From a virus: 64,000 nucleotides of DNA. Position numbers and translations under genes: made by a program. The stretch lies in IMG/VR virus record IMGVR_UViG_3300025133_000086, positions 1 to 64,000 of that record; one strand, given 5' to 3'. Shown piece after piece: positions 36,655 to 44,473 of the stretch. The notes under the pieces were generated by a model. That model searched no databases. It was not told where the DNA came from and saw only the letters and a list, made by a program, of their open reading frames with translations. Every line of letters begins with the position of its first letter. Within the stretch, counting starts at the first letter, position 1.

Positions 36655-37263
36655 ATGACATTAGGTTACATAGTATCTGACGAAACAATTAAACCCGAAA
36701 AAAACTTCGAGGTTATAAAATATTCTGATTATGATGAATCAGTACATTCACCTGCACTATTTATTGGTTTTGATAAAATAAAAAAAATATTCGGGGATTC
36801 AATCAGTGTTCTAGACCGAAAGATTGGTAATGATAATTATTGGACATTCACTTTGGATGAACATAGGAGTTATCATGACTTAGATTCTTATGAGTTTATG
36901 AAACATTGTTACAATCTAATAATCAAGGATGTTGATTATTATTTTATCGACCCACTACTAATGTCAGAGGACAAACATCAGAAAATGTTCGATAGAATAA
37001 ATGATAAAAGTAATAATATTATCACCTATCACAAGGATAATATGGTCTATATCTATGCTAATAAATTCATATTGGGTGTTAACACCGATTTTTATGATTT
37101 TATTGGTGATGATTATAAAAACATTTTAGATAAAATAAAAGCCATGTCAACCGTGTTTCTTAGTGGTGACGATATAATTATAGAATATGAGGATTTTATG
37201 TATATGTACGAAAACGATTACAAGTATATACCATATCTGTATTCTATAATTAATGATGGGTGA
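36655..37263 (+). CDS. Protein of unknown function, first of a small-gene group
   Basis: I start at ATG 36655 (MTLGYIVSDE); an in-frame TTG at 36640 lies inside the promoter and is unlikely. The 202-residue product is rich in Asp, Tyr and Ile (for example DVDYYFIDPLL, HKDNMVYIYANKF) and looks globular alpha/beta. There is no cysteine motif, nucleotide-binding loop or membrane segment. It overlaps the next gene by 11 bases (coupled). Host-type promoter and position ahead of the replication genes suggest an early protein. I do not recognise a family. Confidence 0.65.
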   Translation: MTLGYIVSDETIKPEKNFEVIKYSDYDESVHSPALFIGFDKIKKIFGDSISVLDRKIGNDNYWTFTLDEHRSYHDLDSYEFMKHCYNLIIKDVDYYFIDPLLMSEDKHQKMFDRINDKSNNIITYHKDNMVYIYANKFILGVNTDFYDFIGDDYKNILDKIKAMSTVFLSGDDIIIEYEDFMYMYENDYKYIPYLYSIINDG

Positions 37264-37660
37264 AAAACAAATAATCATAGCCACATTTGTTGAGCAAAAC
37301 AAACTACAATGGTTTTATGGTTTTATGGAGGGTAGGTTTAATATTAAGGAAAAACACATATTCAGGTATGTTAATGTTGACAATCCAGACCAAGACATAC
37401 TAACATTTAGGTATCTGGTTTCTGAAGATACAAAGGTCAATCTAAGTAGAGAATTCACAAATTCACTTACAATACACAAGAAAGGTGATTGTCTTTACAC
37501 AATAAACGGACTTAATAGGCTTATTGAAGCGCTAAATCCAAACGCGATGGGTAATATAGATTACGCATCATTTAAAATAGATTGGTCAGAGTATCAGAAT
37601 AAATTTATAACCGCATTTGAAAATGAGTTAATTATTAATGATATAAAAAGAAGTTTTTAG
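37253..37660 (+). CDS. Protein of unknown function
   Basis: A 135-residue protein overlapping the preceding gene's end; starts with two adjacent ATGs (37253, 37256). It has one strand-rich half (QIIIATFVEQNKLQWFYGFM, FRYLVSEDTKV) and a helical C terminus (DWSEYQNKFITAFENELI). No known motif. Size and coupling suggest that it works with its neighbour; a small regulatory or replication-accessory protein is possible but unproven. Confidence 0.6.
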   Translation: MMGEKQIIIATFVEQNKLQWFYGFMEGRFNIKEKHIFRYVNVDNPDQDILTFRYLVSEDTKVNLSREFTNSLTIHKKGDCLYTINGLNRLIEALNPNAMGNIDYASFKIDWSEYQNKFITAFENELIINDIKRSF

Positions 37661-37671
37661 TCATTTTATGA

Positions 37672-37677
37672 TATTTA
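37672..37677 (+). promoter_or_regulatory. TATTTA promoter-like element before the 37709 gene
   Basis: TGATATTTACTAC ends 31 bases before ATG 37709. Confidence 0.4.
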
Positions 37678-37708
37678 CTACTATAACATTAACATAAACT
37701 ATACTGTT

Positions 37709-37891
37709 ATGAGCAATAAAAAAGAAAAATTATTTGATGAGCTTGACGAGTTTTTAGCTCAGAATGAAAATAAAGATGGTACAACTATAGAGTGTACTGA
37801 TGATGTGTGTGTAATCAAAAATGACAAAAGCCTTATTGAGGTCATGAATAAAAAAGTTGTGACACAGGACGGAAGACAATTACTTACTTGA
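37709..37891 (+). CDS. Small protein of unknown function
   Basis: A 60-residue protein with an acidic helix (KLFDELDEFLAQNENK), a two-cysteine strand (IECTDDVCVI) and a basic end (NKKVVTQDGRQLLT). Codon use matches neighbours and only one base separates its stop from the next start, so it is a real gene. Small acidic proteins with a VxxxDGRQLL end are frequent in large phages, without assigned role. Confidence 0.6.
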   Translation: MSNKKEKLFDELDEFLAQNENKDGTTIECTDDVCVIKNDKSLIEVMNKKVVTQDGRQLLT

Positions 37892-37892
37892 T

Positions 37893-38609
37893 ATGGAAAA
37901 AGAAAATATAAATAAGCTTATTAACGAAGAGTCAAAACGACTTATGCAAATATCAGAATATGCGTTTTACACAGTAAACGAAGCTGAAGAAGATGAGCTT
38001 GAAGCGGAACTTGATGACCTAGAAGCAGAATTACCACAAGCAGATGACTCTGAACCAGAAGCTCAAGAAGAACCAATGGATGATATTGATGACGAAGGTG
38101 GTTTTGGTGATGAACCAATGGACGAACCAGCTGAAGAAATGGGTGATGGTGAAGTTGAGTTAGACGTTACTGATTTGGTAAACACCTCAAACGAACTTAA
38201 AGCTTCCTCAGAAGAAAATAGTAATAAGATGTCTGAATTAATTGACAAGTTTAACGATTTAACTAGTCAGGTTAGTTCAATGGGTCAGATGGTTAAGAAA
38301 ATAGATTCATTGGATAATGAATTATCCAAAGTTAGTGCTGAAATTGAAAAACGTAACCCAACACCTACCGAAAAGATTGAGATGCGTTCATTAGACTCTT
38401 TCCCATATAACATTAAACTAAGTGACTTTTGGTCAGACAACTCTGATAAATTCACAACTGTTGATAGTGCAGAAAGTAATATGGGTGGCGAAGAAGAAGA
38501 GGAAGAAGAGGCAAAAGAATACGTATTAACAAAAGCAGACGCTTCTGATTTTTCAAACTCCGATATAAAGGATAGTTTCGGTGATTTTGAAGAGGAAGAC
38601 ATCGAATAA
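37893..38609 (+). CDS. Highly acidic coiled-coil protein, possible internal scaffold
   Basis: The 238-residue protein has a helical N terminus (NKLINEESKRLMQISEYAFY), a long Glu/Asp/Pro-rich region (residues 30-95) and a predicted coiled coil (about 100-150, SEENSNKMSELIDKFNDLTS). A Glu-rich stretch of nine residues follows near 200, and the C terminus is acidic (DSFGDFEEEDIE). It resembles phage prohead core or scaffold proteins in composition only. It could equally be a disordered regulator. It precedes the strong gp32 promoter. Confidence 0.55.
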   Translation: MEKENINKLINEESKRLMQISEYAFYTVNEAEEDELEAELDDLEAELPQADDSEPEAQEEPMDDIDDEGGFGDEPMDEPAEEMGDGEVELDVTDLVNTSNELKASSEENSNKMSELIDKFNDLTSQVSSMGQMVKKIDSLDNELSKVSAEIEKRNPTPTEKIEMRSLDSFPYNIKLSDFWSDNSDKFTTVDSAESNMGGEEEEEEEAKEYVLTKADASDFSNSDIKDSFGDFEEEDIE

Positions 38610-38629
38610 ACATTTTTTTTACATAATAG

Positions 38630-38660
38630 TTGACACCAGTGTAAATTTGTTGTATATTTG
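38630..38660 (+). promoter_or_regulatory. Strong host-type (Bacteroidota) promoter for gp32
   Basis: TTGACA at 38630 (TTG 38630-38632), 20 bases, then TATATTTG (38653-38660) followed by C matches the Bacteroidota -33/-7 consensus fully. Start of transcription is expected near 38667, giving a leader of about 67 bases. High expression is expected for an SSB. Confidence 0.85.
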
Positions 38661-38733
38661 CATTGTGTGTTATACGAATACATATATAACATAACAATAA
38701 CAATAATTATTTAACATTAAATTTTTTAAAAAC

Positions 38734-39669
38734 ATGAGTAATCCATTAGATGCAATTTTAAACCAGTATAAAGAATCTGGTAGCAATGTGAACTTCCAAG
38801 CTAAGACTTACGACTTAGCTAATTATTTTAGCACTTATCTTCCAGAAGGTGTTACAGAAGGAAACAAAGTCGTAAGAATTCTACCAGCAGCCGAAGGTCA
38901 AGCGACCCCATTTGTTGAACTGTTTGCCCACAAGTATAAACTTGATGGTCAATGGAAAACCTTTCCTTGCTTGGATAAAGAAGAAGGTAAAGAATGTCCT
39001 TTCTGTGAAACAAGAAACGCTTTAAGAGCTGAAGGTACAGAAGAAAGTAAAGAACTAGCTAAGAAGTTCAATGTCCGCAAATTTTACATTGTAAAAGTGA
39101 TTGATAGAGACAAAGAGCATGAGGGTGTTAAGTTCTGGAGATTTGCTGATAACTGGCAAAAAACTGGCACTTTTGATAAAATTGTTGGTATCTACAAGGC
39201 CGTTAAGCATGATATTGCTGATGCGACAACTGGACGAGACCTACAAATTAATATCGCTAGAAACTCAAACGGGTTACCAGTGGTCCAATCAATTATCCAG
39301 TTAGATAAGACTGAACTTTCAGAAGATGCAGACCTATCTAAAAAGTGGTTAGCTGATGCAAGAACATGGCGAGATGGTATTTATGCCACTAAATCTTATG
39401 ATTATTTAGAGATTGTAGTTCGTGGTGGTGTACCAGCTTGGGACAAGTCAAAAGAGTGTTGGGTTGATAGAGATGCGTTAGTTGAGGATGACAATTCAAA
39501 AACATCCACTGATGATTTAGAGAGTGAACTAACTATGGGTTCGTCAAATAATAAATTGGCAACTGAAGAGGCTACCACTCTAGAACCTGCTACGGTTTCA
39601 GAACCTGCTACGGTTTCAGAACCTGCTACCTCTAGCGCAAATGATAACGATGACGATTTACCGTTCTAA
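38734..39669 (+). CDS. 32: Single-stranded DNA-binding protein, T4 gp32-like, with SSB-type C-terminal tip
   Basis: The 311-residue protein follows T4 gp32 through its OB-fold. It has a zinc set H66, C79, C88, C91 (AHKYKLDGQWKTFPC, then ECPFC) at the same positions as T4 H64, C77, C87, C90. KFYIVKVIDRD and KFWRFADNWQK come next. The end differs. A Ser/Thr/Glu linker with a three-fold EPATVS repeat leads to NDNDDDLPF. That resembles the DDDIPF tip of bacterial SSB, which recruits repair and replication proteins. It has its own strong promoter and terminator and heads the replication block. Confidence 0.92.
   Translation: MSNPLDAILNQYKESGSNVNFQAKTYDLANYFSTYLPEGVTEGNKVVRILPAAEGQATPFVELFAHKYKLDGQWKTFPCLDKEEGKECPFCETRNALRAEGTEESKELAKKFNVRKFYIVKVIDRDKEHEGVKFWRFADNWQKTGTFDKIVGIYKAVKHDIADATTGRDLQINIARNSNGLPVVQSIIQLDKTELSEDADLSKKWLADARTWRDGIYATKSYDYLEIVVRGGVPAWDKSKECWVDRDALVEDDNSKTSTDDLESELTMGSSNNKLATEEATTLEPATVSEPATVSEPATSSANDNDDDLPF
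39583..39630 (+). repeat. 18-base tandem repeat in the gp32 tail
   Basis: Three copies (39583, 39601, 39619) of GAACCTGCTACGGTTTCA, the last incomplete, encode EPATVS. In-frame, so tail length can vary without a frameshift. Confidence 0.85.
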
Positions 39670-39687
39670 TCATTAATTAAAGTTTTA

Positions 39688-39721
39688 AAAATAAGTGGTG
39701 TAAAAGCCACTTATTTTTTTT
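39688..39721 (+). terminator. Rho-independent terminator after gp32
   Basis: AAAATAAGTGG - TGTAAAAG - CCACTTATTTT: an 8-11-bp stem with an 8-base loop followed by a T-run, 19 bases after the gp32 stop. Confidence 0.85.
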
Positions 39722-39724
39722 CCC

Positions 39725-39730
39725 TATTTA
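39725..39730 (+). promoter_or_regulatory. TATTTA promoter-like element before uvsX
   Basis: CCCTATTTAAAATAAT lies directly behind the gp32 terminator and 27 bases before ATG 39758. Confidence 0.4.
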
Positions 39731-39757
39731 AAATAATAATATAAAAAAATAAATAAA

Positions 39758-40897
39758 ATGGCGAAAAAAGCACCTAAAAAAAACACAGAGAATAACACGG
39801 CTAATAAGAAATTCAACCTAGACTCGTTTAAGAAAGGTAATGGTTATGATGTTACTGTTAAGGAGAAAGAACTAACATGGATTCCAATGTCTGAGGCTTA
39901 TTATGATGCGTTAAAAATGCCAGGACTTGCTAGGGGTTATCTAACATCGTTTAGAGGTTATAGTAATACTGGTAAATCAACAGCGGTATATGAAGCGGTT
40001 GCTGGCGCTCAGAAAATAGGTGACCTACCTGTAATTATTGAAACTGAAGGCAACTGGAGTTGGGAACACGCTAGAAATATTGGTGTTCAATTTAACGAAG
40101 TTGTTGACGAAACAACTGGTGAAGTATATGATTACGAAGGTGATTTTATTTTCATCAGTAGTGAGGATTTATTAAAAAGATACCAATACTTCGACCATTC
40201 TTCAAGTAAAGAGGGTACTAAACCATTAAGATTTGAACCAGTAATCGAAGATGTTGCTAAATTGATGCATGACTTACTTGATACCCAAGAGTCTGGTGAC
40301 TTACCAAGAAACCTTTGTTTCCTATGGGATTCAGTTGGTTCAATTAATGGTTATCGTTCAGCGACATCAAAGAACAGCAATAACCAATGGAATGCTGGTG
40401 CGATGGAAAGTGCTTTTAAATCCCTAATTAATTATAGAATACCTTCATCTAAGAAGGAAGGTAAACCATATACTAACACGTTTGCTGTTGTTCAGAAGAT
40501 ATGGTTGGATAATGAAAATAAGGTTGTTAAACACAAGGGTGGTGAAGCATTTTTCTATTCACCTAGAGTTATTGTTCATTTCGGTGGTATACTATCACAC
40601 TCAACAACTAAACTAAAAGCCACATCTGGTGGTGAAACGTACCAATTCGGTATTGAAACTAAAGTTAGGTGTGAGAAAAATCAAGTAAACGGTATTGAGG
40701 AGCAAGGTAAACTATCTTCAACACCACATGGTTATTGGAACCCAGATAAAATTAACGACTATAAAAAAGAACATCGTGACTTTATCTTAAATCGACTTAA
40801 TGTCCCTTACTGTGATGACGCTTCCGACTTTGATATTATCAAAGAGGAGCAAGAGTTTTCTGGTGAGGATTTAATCGGGTCGATGACCAAGAAGTAA
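39758..40897 (+). CDS. uvsX: UvsX/RecA-like recombinase
   Basis: A 379-residue RecA-fold ATPase. Walker A is GYSNTGKST (K73), the following PVIIETEGNWSWEHA is the conserved strand with a catalytic-type acidic residue, and LCFLWDSVGSI is Walker B. Length is close to T4 UvsX (391). The protein forms filaments on gp32-coated ssDNA and drives strand invasion and recombination-dependent replication. Its place between gp32 and gp41 fits that role. The C terminus is acidic, as in T4 UvsX. Confidence 0.92.
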   Translation: MAKKAPKKNTENNTANKKFNLDSFKKGNGYDVTVKEKELTWIPMSEAYYDALKMPGLARGYLTSFRGYSNTGKSTAVYEAVAGAQKIGDLPVIIETEGNWSWEHARNIGVQFNEVVDETTGEVYDYEGDFIFISSEDLLKRYQYFDHSSSKEGTKPLRFEPVIEDVAKLMHDLLDTQESGDLPRNLCFLWDSVGSINGYRSATSKNSNNQWNAGAMESAFKSLINYRIPSSKKEGKPYTNTFAVVQKIWLDNENKVVKHKGGEAFFYSPRVIVHFGGILSHSTTKLKATSGGETYQFGIETKVRCEKNQVNGIEEQGKLSSTPHGYWNPDKINDYKKEHRDFILNRLNVPYCDDASDFDIIKEEQEFSGEDLIGSMTKK

Positions 40898-40926
40898 TTT
40901 TTTGTTTAACCTTTTAACTAATATGA

Positions 40927-41973
40927 ATGCCCAAGTTACCTCCAAAAAAAGGTAAACGTATTGATAGAATAAATACCCTTTTGATTGATGGTAATGCACT
41001 ATTCAAAAGGGGTTATCATGGAAGTCATGACGCTTATAATAAAGAGGGTCAACATATCGGCGGCCTATATCAATTCATAACTGTTCTTAAGAAACTACTA
41101 TCCGAAGACGTATACCATAGGGTATATGTCTTCTGGGATGGTGAGTTTAGTGGTAAACTAAGATACAATATATATAAGGATTATAAATCTGACCGTGGTA
41201 AAAACTATGAAACTGGTACCAAACCAGAAGACATGGATGAGAAACTACAACAGTATATGGTTAAAGAGTATTTGTACCACCTATCCATACGCCAAATCGA
41301 GGATGACGTTGTTGAAGCTGATGATTATATAGCTTTTTATTCTAACAATAAGGCTGATAATGAGGACGTTACGATTTGCACTAGCGATAGAGACATATGC
41401 CAACTTGTAAATGACAATATAAAAATATATCTTTGCGATAAGAAAATATATCTTACCAAGGAAAACTACAACGAATATTTCTCACACTACTATACTAATA
41501 TCGCTTTGATTAAGACAATTACTGGTGATAATTCAGATAGTATTAAGGGTATAAAGGGTGTTAAAGAAGCCACACTTATCAAACACTTCCCTCAGATAAC
41601 TGAGAGGTTAGTTGAGCTTAGTGAGGTATTAAGTGATGCTGAAAAGATTCAAGAGGATAGACTTTTAAATAAAAAGAAACCACTTAAGGCTTTGGATAAC
41701 ATAATAAATTCAGTTACCGAAGGAATCCAAGGTTCAAAGATATACGAGATTAACGATGAATTGGTCAACTTAAAAAATCCAAAGATGACCGAAAAATCTA
41801 TAAGACATTTCTATGATGTTATTGAAACACCACTAAGTGATGATAGAAGCATTAAGAATGTGTATAAGATGGTTAAAAGGGACAGTTTAGATGACATTAT
41901 TAGGTCATATTACATGTCAGACTACTTTCTACCATTTAAAAAATTAATAGATAGAGATTATAACAAAAATTAA
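40927..41973 (+). CDS. rnh: 5'-3' exonuclease / RNase H (T4 Rnh, FEN family)
   Basis: A 348-residue nuclease with FEN-family acidic motifs: LLIDGNALFKRGYHG, VYVFWDGEFSGKLR then YKDYKSDRG, DDVVEADDYIAFY, ICTSDRDICQLV and the helix-hairpin-helix TGDNSDSIKGIKGVKEATLI. T4 Rnh removes RNA primers from lagging-strand fragments with gp32. It is slightly longer than T4 Rnh (305). ATG 40927 is chosen over ATG 40923, which is out of frame. The gene follows uvsX by 29 bases. Confidence 0.9.
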   Translation: MPKLPPKKGKRIDRINTLLIDGNALFKRGYHGSHDAYNKEGQHIGGLYQFITVLKKLLSEDVYHRVYVFWDGEFSGKLRYNIYKDYKSDRGKNYETGTKPEDMDEKLQQYMVKEYLYHLSIRQIEDDVVEADDYIAFYSNNKADNEDVTICTSDRDICQLVNDNIKIYLCDKKIYLTKENYNEYFSHYYTNIALIKTITGDNSDSIKGIKGVKEATLIKHFPQITERLVELSEVLSDAEKIQEDRLLNKKKPLKALDNIINSVTEGIQGSKIYEINDELVNLKNPKMTEKSIRHFYDVIETPLSDDRSIKNVYKMVKRDSLDDIIRSYYMSDYFLPFKKLIDRDYNKN

Positions 41974-41984
41974 AATTAAATAAA

Positions 41985-42461
41985 ATGGCAACTCATAATT
42001 ACGAAAGAAAACGACATCAGAACTTCGAATTTACCTTAACAATTAACGGTAATATTCTTTGCAAAAGATATTTCTCAGTTAGGGATATTAATTTTGATAA
42101 TTTCAAGGATGTTAAACCAATGATGGATGAACTAACTGGTATGGATAATGACTATTTTGGTGGTATGGGACTTATCCCGACATATCTGAAAGATAAAAGT
42201 GTTGACTACTTATGGAGAATATATAATCCATACCTCAAGCAAACAGAAGATAACATTGATAGGCGTAATGTCTTTGAAAATGAAGACCTTATAGGTTTCA
42301 AAATTACGTTCTTTGATTTCAGGAGAAATGAAGAGCGATTAATCGGTGAAACACAATTTAGTGGTAACTTTTTTCCACCTAAAGTTCGCTATGAGATTAA
42401 TATACGGGACATTATACCAAATATTATCAGAACAATCAGAGAGCACATTAGTGACTCATAA
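41985..42461 (+). CDS. Protein of unknown function in the replication block
   Basis: A 158-residue protein with no recognisable family. It starts with a basic stretch (NYERKRHQNFEFTLTINGN), has a Gly/Met-rich middle (GMDNDYFGGMGLIPTYL), and ends in an amphipathic helix (DIIPNIIRTIREHI). It follows the nuclease by 11 bases and precedes the gp41-like helicase, the place where T4 has gene 40 between uvsX and 41. No membrane segment of the gp40 type is present, so it is not gp40. A helicase or replisome accessory is plausible. Confidence 0.6.
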   Translation: MATHNYERKRHQNFEFTLTINGNILCKRYFSVRDINFDNFKDVKPMMDELTGMDNDYFGGMGLIPTYLKDKSVDYLWRIYNPYLKQTEDNIDRRNVFENEDLIGFKITFFDFRRNEERLIGETQFSGNFFPPKVRYEINIRDIIPNIIRTIREHISDS

Positions 42462-42502
42462 AAAAACCTGAAATTTAAGTTAATAATGGTATGTATTATT
42501 GG

Positions 42503-42508
42503 TATTTA
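42503..42508 (+). promoter_or_regulatory. TATTTA promoter-like element before gp41
   Basis: TTGGTATTTATAAAAGC ends 26 bases before ATG 42535. Confidence 0.4.
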
Positions 42509-42534
42509 TAAAAGCAACAATTTAATGTTTTAGT

Positions 42535-43941
42535 ATGAGTAAAAAAGAAAAAAACAATTTCGGTTATTTGGGTGTGGATTATCAGTATAATCTTATAAAT
42601 CAAATGATAGTTGATACTAAGTTTGGTGAGAGTGTTATTGATGCAATAGACCACAATTATTTTGAAACTGTTGACCTTAAAAACATTGTAATTGAGATTA
42701 AAAATATAAAAGATAATTACGGTTCGATACCTGATTACCCAACATTAGAGATTAAGCTAAAGCAGATTAAAGACAGTATAGTAAGGGATTTTACTTTAGA
42801 ACATTTAAGTACTATTAGAGGTCTAACGGTAAAGACACCAATACTAATACAAGAGGAGGCTATAAAGTTCTGTAAACAACAAGAATTAAGTAAGGCGGTT
42901 AAGAAGATACAAAAGATAATTGACACTGGTAAGTCAGAAGACTTTGATTCTGCTAGTGAATTCATAAAAACAGCACTCGATGTTGGTTATGCTAAAGATG
43001 ATGACACAACTTTGTTTGAGGGCATAAACGAGGTCTTAGCTGATGATTATCGAAACCCGATATTAACTGGTATCGCTAAACTTGATGAGGTGATGAATGG
43101 TGGTCTATCAAAAACTGAATTAGGTGTCGTTGTTGCGCCTTTTGGTGTCGGTAAAACCACTATGGCAACAAAATTCGCTAATAGTGCGTTCAATAGTGGT
43201 TATAATGTTCTACAAATATTTTTTGAGGACCAACCAAAAGTTATTAAACGTAAGCATTATTCTTGTTGGACAAATATTGAATTGAATAATCTTGGTGCTT
43301 ATAGGGAGGATGTTATTGAAAAGGTAAAAAGCATGGAGGATAATGCTAAAGGTGGCCTTAAACTAAAAAGGATGCCTAGTGATGGTACAACAATAAAGAC
43401 AATTAGAAAGTATGTTGAAAAGAAGATTTCTGAGGGGTTTAGACCAGACATAATACTATTAGATTACATTGACTGCGTTCAACCATCCAAAAGGTTTGAT
43501 GACGTATATGCTGGTGAAGGTAATGTTATGAGAGAGTTTGAAACGATGCTGTCTGACTTTAATATGGCTGGGTGGACATTTGTTCAAGGTAATAGAAGTT
43601 CAATTAAATCAGAGGTTGTTGAAGCTGACCAGATTGGTGGTTCGATTAAGAAGGGTCAAATTGGTCACTTTATTATGAGTATCGCTAAAAGTTTACCACA
43701 AAAAGATAGTGGACATGCCAACATTGCAATCCTTAAATCTAGATTCGGCAAGGACGGTTTAGTTTTCCAAGATTGTGTGTTTGACAATTCAAAAATTCAA
43801 ATTGATATTGGTGAAGAACAAGGTGGGATAACGGACTTTCAAGCTAAAACTGGTATCAATGGCTCTAACCAACAAATGATAAATAGTGTCCTTAATAGGG
43901 TTAAGGAGAATAATGATAATAAATCAAGTGTAATCATATAA
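42535..43941 (+). CDS. 41: Replicative DNA helicase, DnaB/T4 gp41-like
   Basis: A 468-residue hexameric RecA-fold helicase. The N-terminal domain (1-170) is helical. The C-terminal domain starts AKLDEVMNGGLSKTELGVV, with Walker A APFGVGKTT (K207), LQIFFEDQPKVIKRK (conserved catalytic Glu strand), Walker B IILLDYIDCVQP and a final KSRFGKDG loop with arginine. It unwinds the lagging strand at the fork and loads primase. No gp61 primase or gp59 loader is seen in the window. Length is equal to T4 gp41 (475). Confidence 0.92.
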   Translation: MSKKEKNNFGYLGVDYQYNLINQMIVDTKFGESVIDAIDHNYFETVDLKNIVIEIKNIKDNYGSIPDYPTLEIKLKQIKDSIVRDFTLEHLSTIRGLTVKTPILIQEEAIKFCKQQELSKAVKKIQKIIDTGKSEDFDSASEFIKTALDVGYAKDDDTTLFEGINEVLADDYRNPILTGIAKLDEVMNGGLSKTELGVVVAPFGVGKTTMATKFANSAFNSGYNVLQIFFEDQPKVIKRKHYSCWTNIELNNLGAYREDVIEKVKSMEDNAKGGLKLKRMPSDGTTIKTIRKYVEKKISEGFRPDIILLDYIDCVQPSKRFDDVYAGEGNVMREFETMLSDFNMAGWTFVQGNRSSIKSEVVEADQIGGSIKKGQIGHFIMSIAKSLPQKDSGHANIAILKSRFGKDGLVFQDCVFDNSKIQIDIGEEQGGITDFQAKTGINGSNQQMINSVLNRVKENNDNKSSVII

Positions 43942-43950
43942 TAATTTAAA

Positions 43951-44000
43951 TGACGGAGCGTAAATCCCATTCATCGCTTTAGCGTGGGTGGGTAGTTCAC
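43951..44000 (+). mobile_element. Orphan IS200/IS605-type right-end hairpin (possible omega-RNA end)
   Basis: Just after the helicase stop lies GGAGCGTAAATCCCAT, then TCATCGCTTTAGCG, then TGGGTGGGTAGTTCAC. Bases 43966-43992 fold into a stem of 11 pairs with one bulged T and a TTTA loop. The flanks (AAATCCC before, GGTAGTTCAC after) are characteristic of the right end of IS200/IS605-family elements with tnpB, where the same stem forms the 3' end of the guide RNA. No tnpA or tnpB is in the window. It may be a remnant or a non-autonomous element. Confidence 0.5.
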
Positions 44001-44046
44001 TGGTAATTAATTAAATTATAAGTTTACAAAATTTAACCTTATAATA

Positions 44047-44052
44047 TATTTA
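44047..44052 (+). promoter_or_regulatory. TATTTA promoter-like element before gp25
   Basis: AATATATTTACTAATATG: the element ends only five bases before ATG 44058, so a -10-type box here would give a leaderless message. Confidence 0.4.
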
Positions 44053-44057
44053 CTAAT

Positions 44058-44444
44058 ATGGCACAAGGTAAATATATTAATATAAGGTACCCCTTTAAAG
44101 ATAGTAATAAAGGTTTCTATCTTGACATGTCAAGCACTGACGCTGGGGCTATAAGGTCCGACCTTATGCATTTAATTCTAACTCAGAAGGGTCAAAGACT
44201 ATACATGCCTGATTTCGGAACAGACCTACTTAAATACATCTTTGACCCAAACGACACTAAAATGTTATCCGACATCAAAGCTGATATTAATGAGACCGTT
44301 AAGAAGTATATACCTAATCTAAAAATTAATGACATTATTGTTGAAATAGATAATAATAATGAACATAAAACAACATTAAAAATTGATTATACCGTAACTG
44401 AAGGTGTTTTTGAACAAAATGATGTTATAATAATTAATCTGTGA
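44058..44444 (+). CDS. 25: Baseplate wedge protein gp25
   Basis: A 128-residue protein of the GPW/gp25 family: DAGAIRSDLMHLILTQKGQR, then MPDFGTDLLKYIFDPND, and VKKYIPNLKINDIIV. Length is close to T4 gp25 (132). It sits at the core of the wedge, initiates the sheath and contacts gp6. The gp6 gene follows at 29 bases. All conserved landmarks are present, so the assignment is firm. Confidence 0.93.
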   Translation: MAQGKYINIRYPFKDSNKGFYLDMSSTDAGAIRSDLMHLILTQKGQRLYMPDFGTDLLKYIFDPNDTKMLSDIKADINETVKKYIPNLKINDIIVEIDNNNEHKTTLKIDYTVTEGVFEQNDVIIINL

Positions 44445-44450
44445 ACAACA

Positions 44451-44456
44451 TATTTA
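44451..44456 (+). promoter_or_regulatory. TATTTA promoter-like element before gp6
   Basis: ACATATTTATATAG ends 17 bases before ATG 44474. Confidence 0.45.
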
Positions 44457-44473
44457 TATAGAAAGAATTTATA

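Noticed and set aside
41985-42461. T4 gp40 identity for the gene before the helicase
   Set aside because: Position would fit but gp40 is a small membrane protein, and this product has no membrane segment and no visible similarity.
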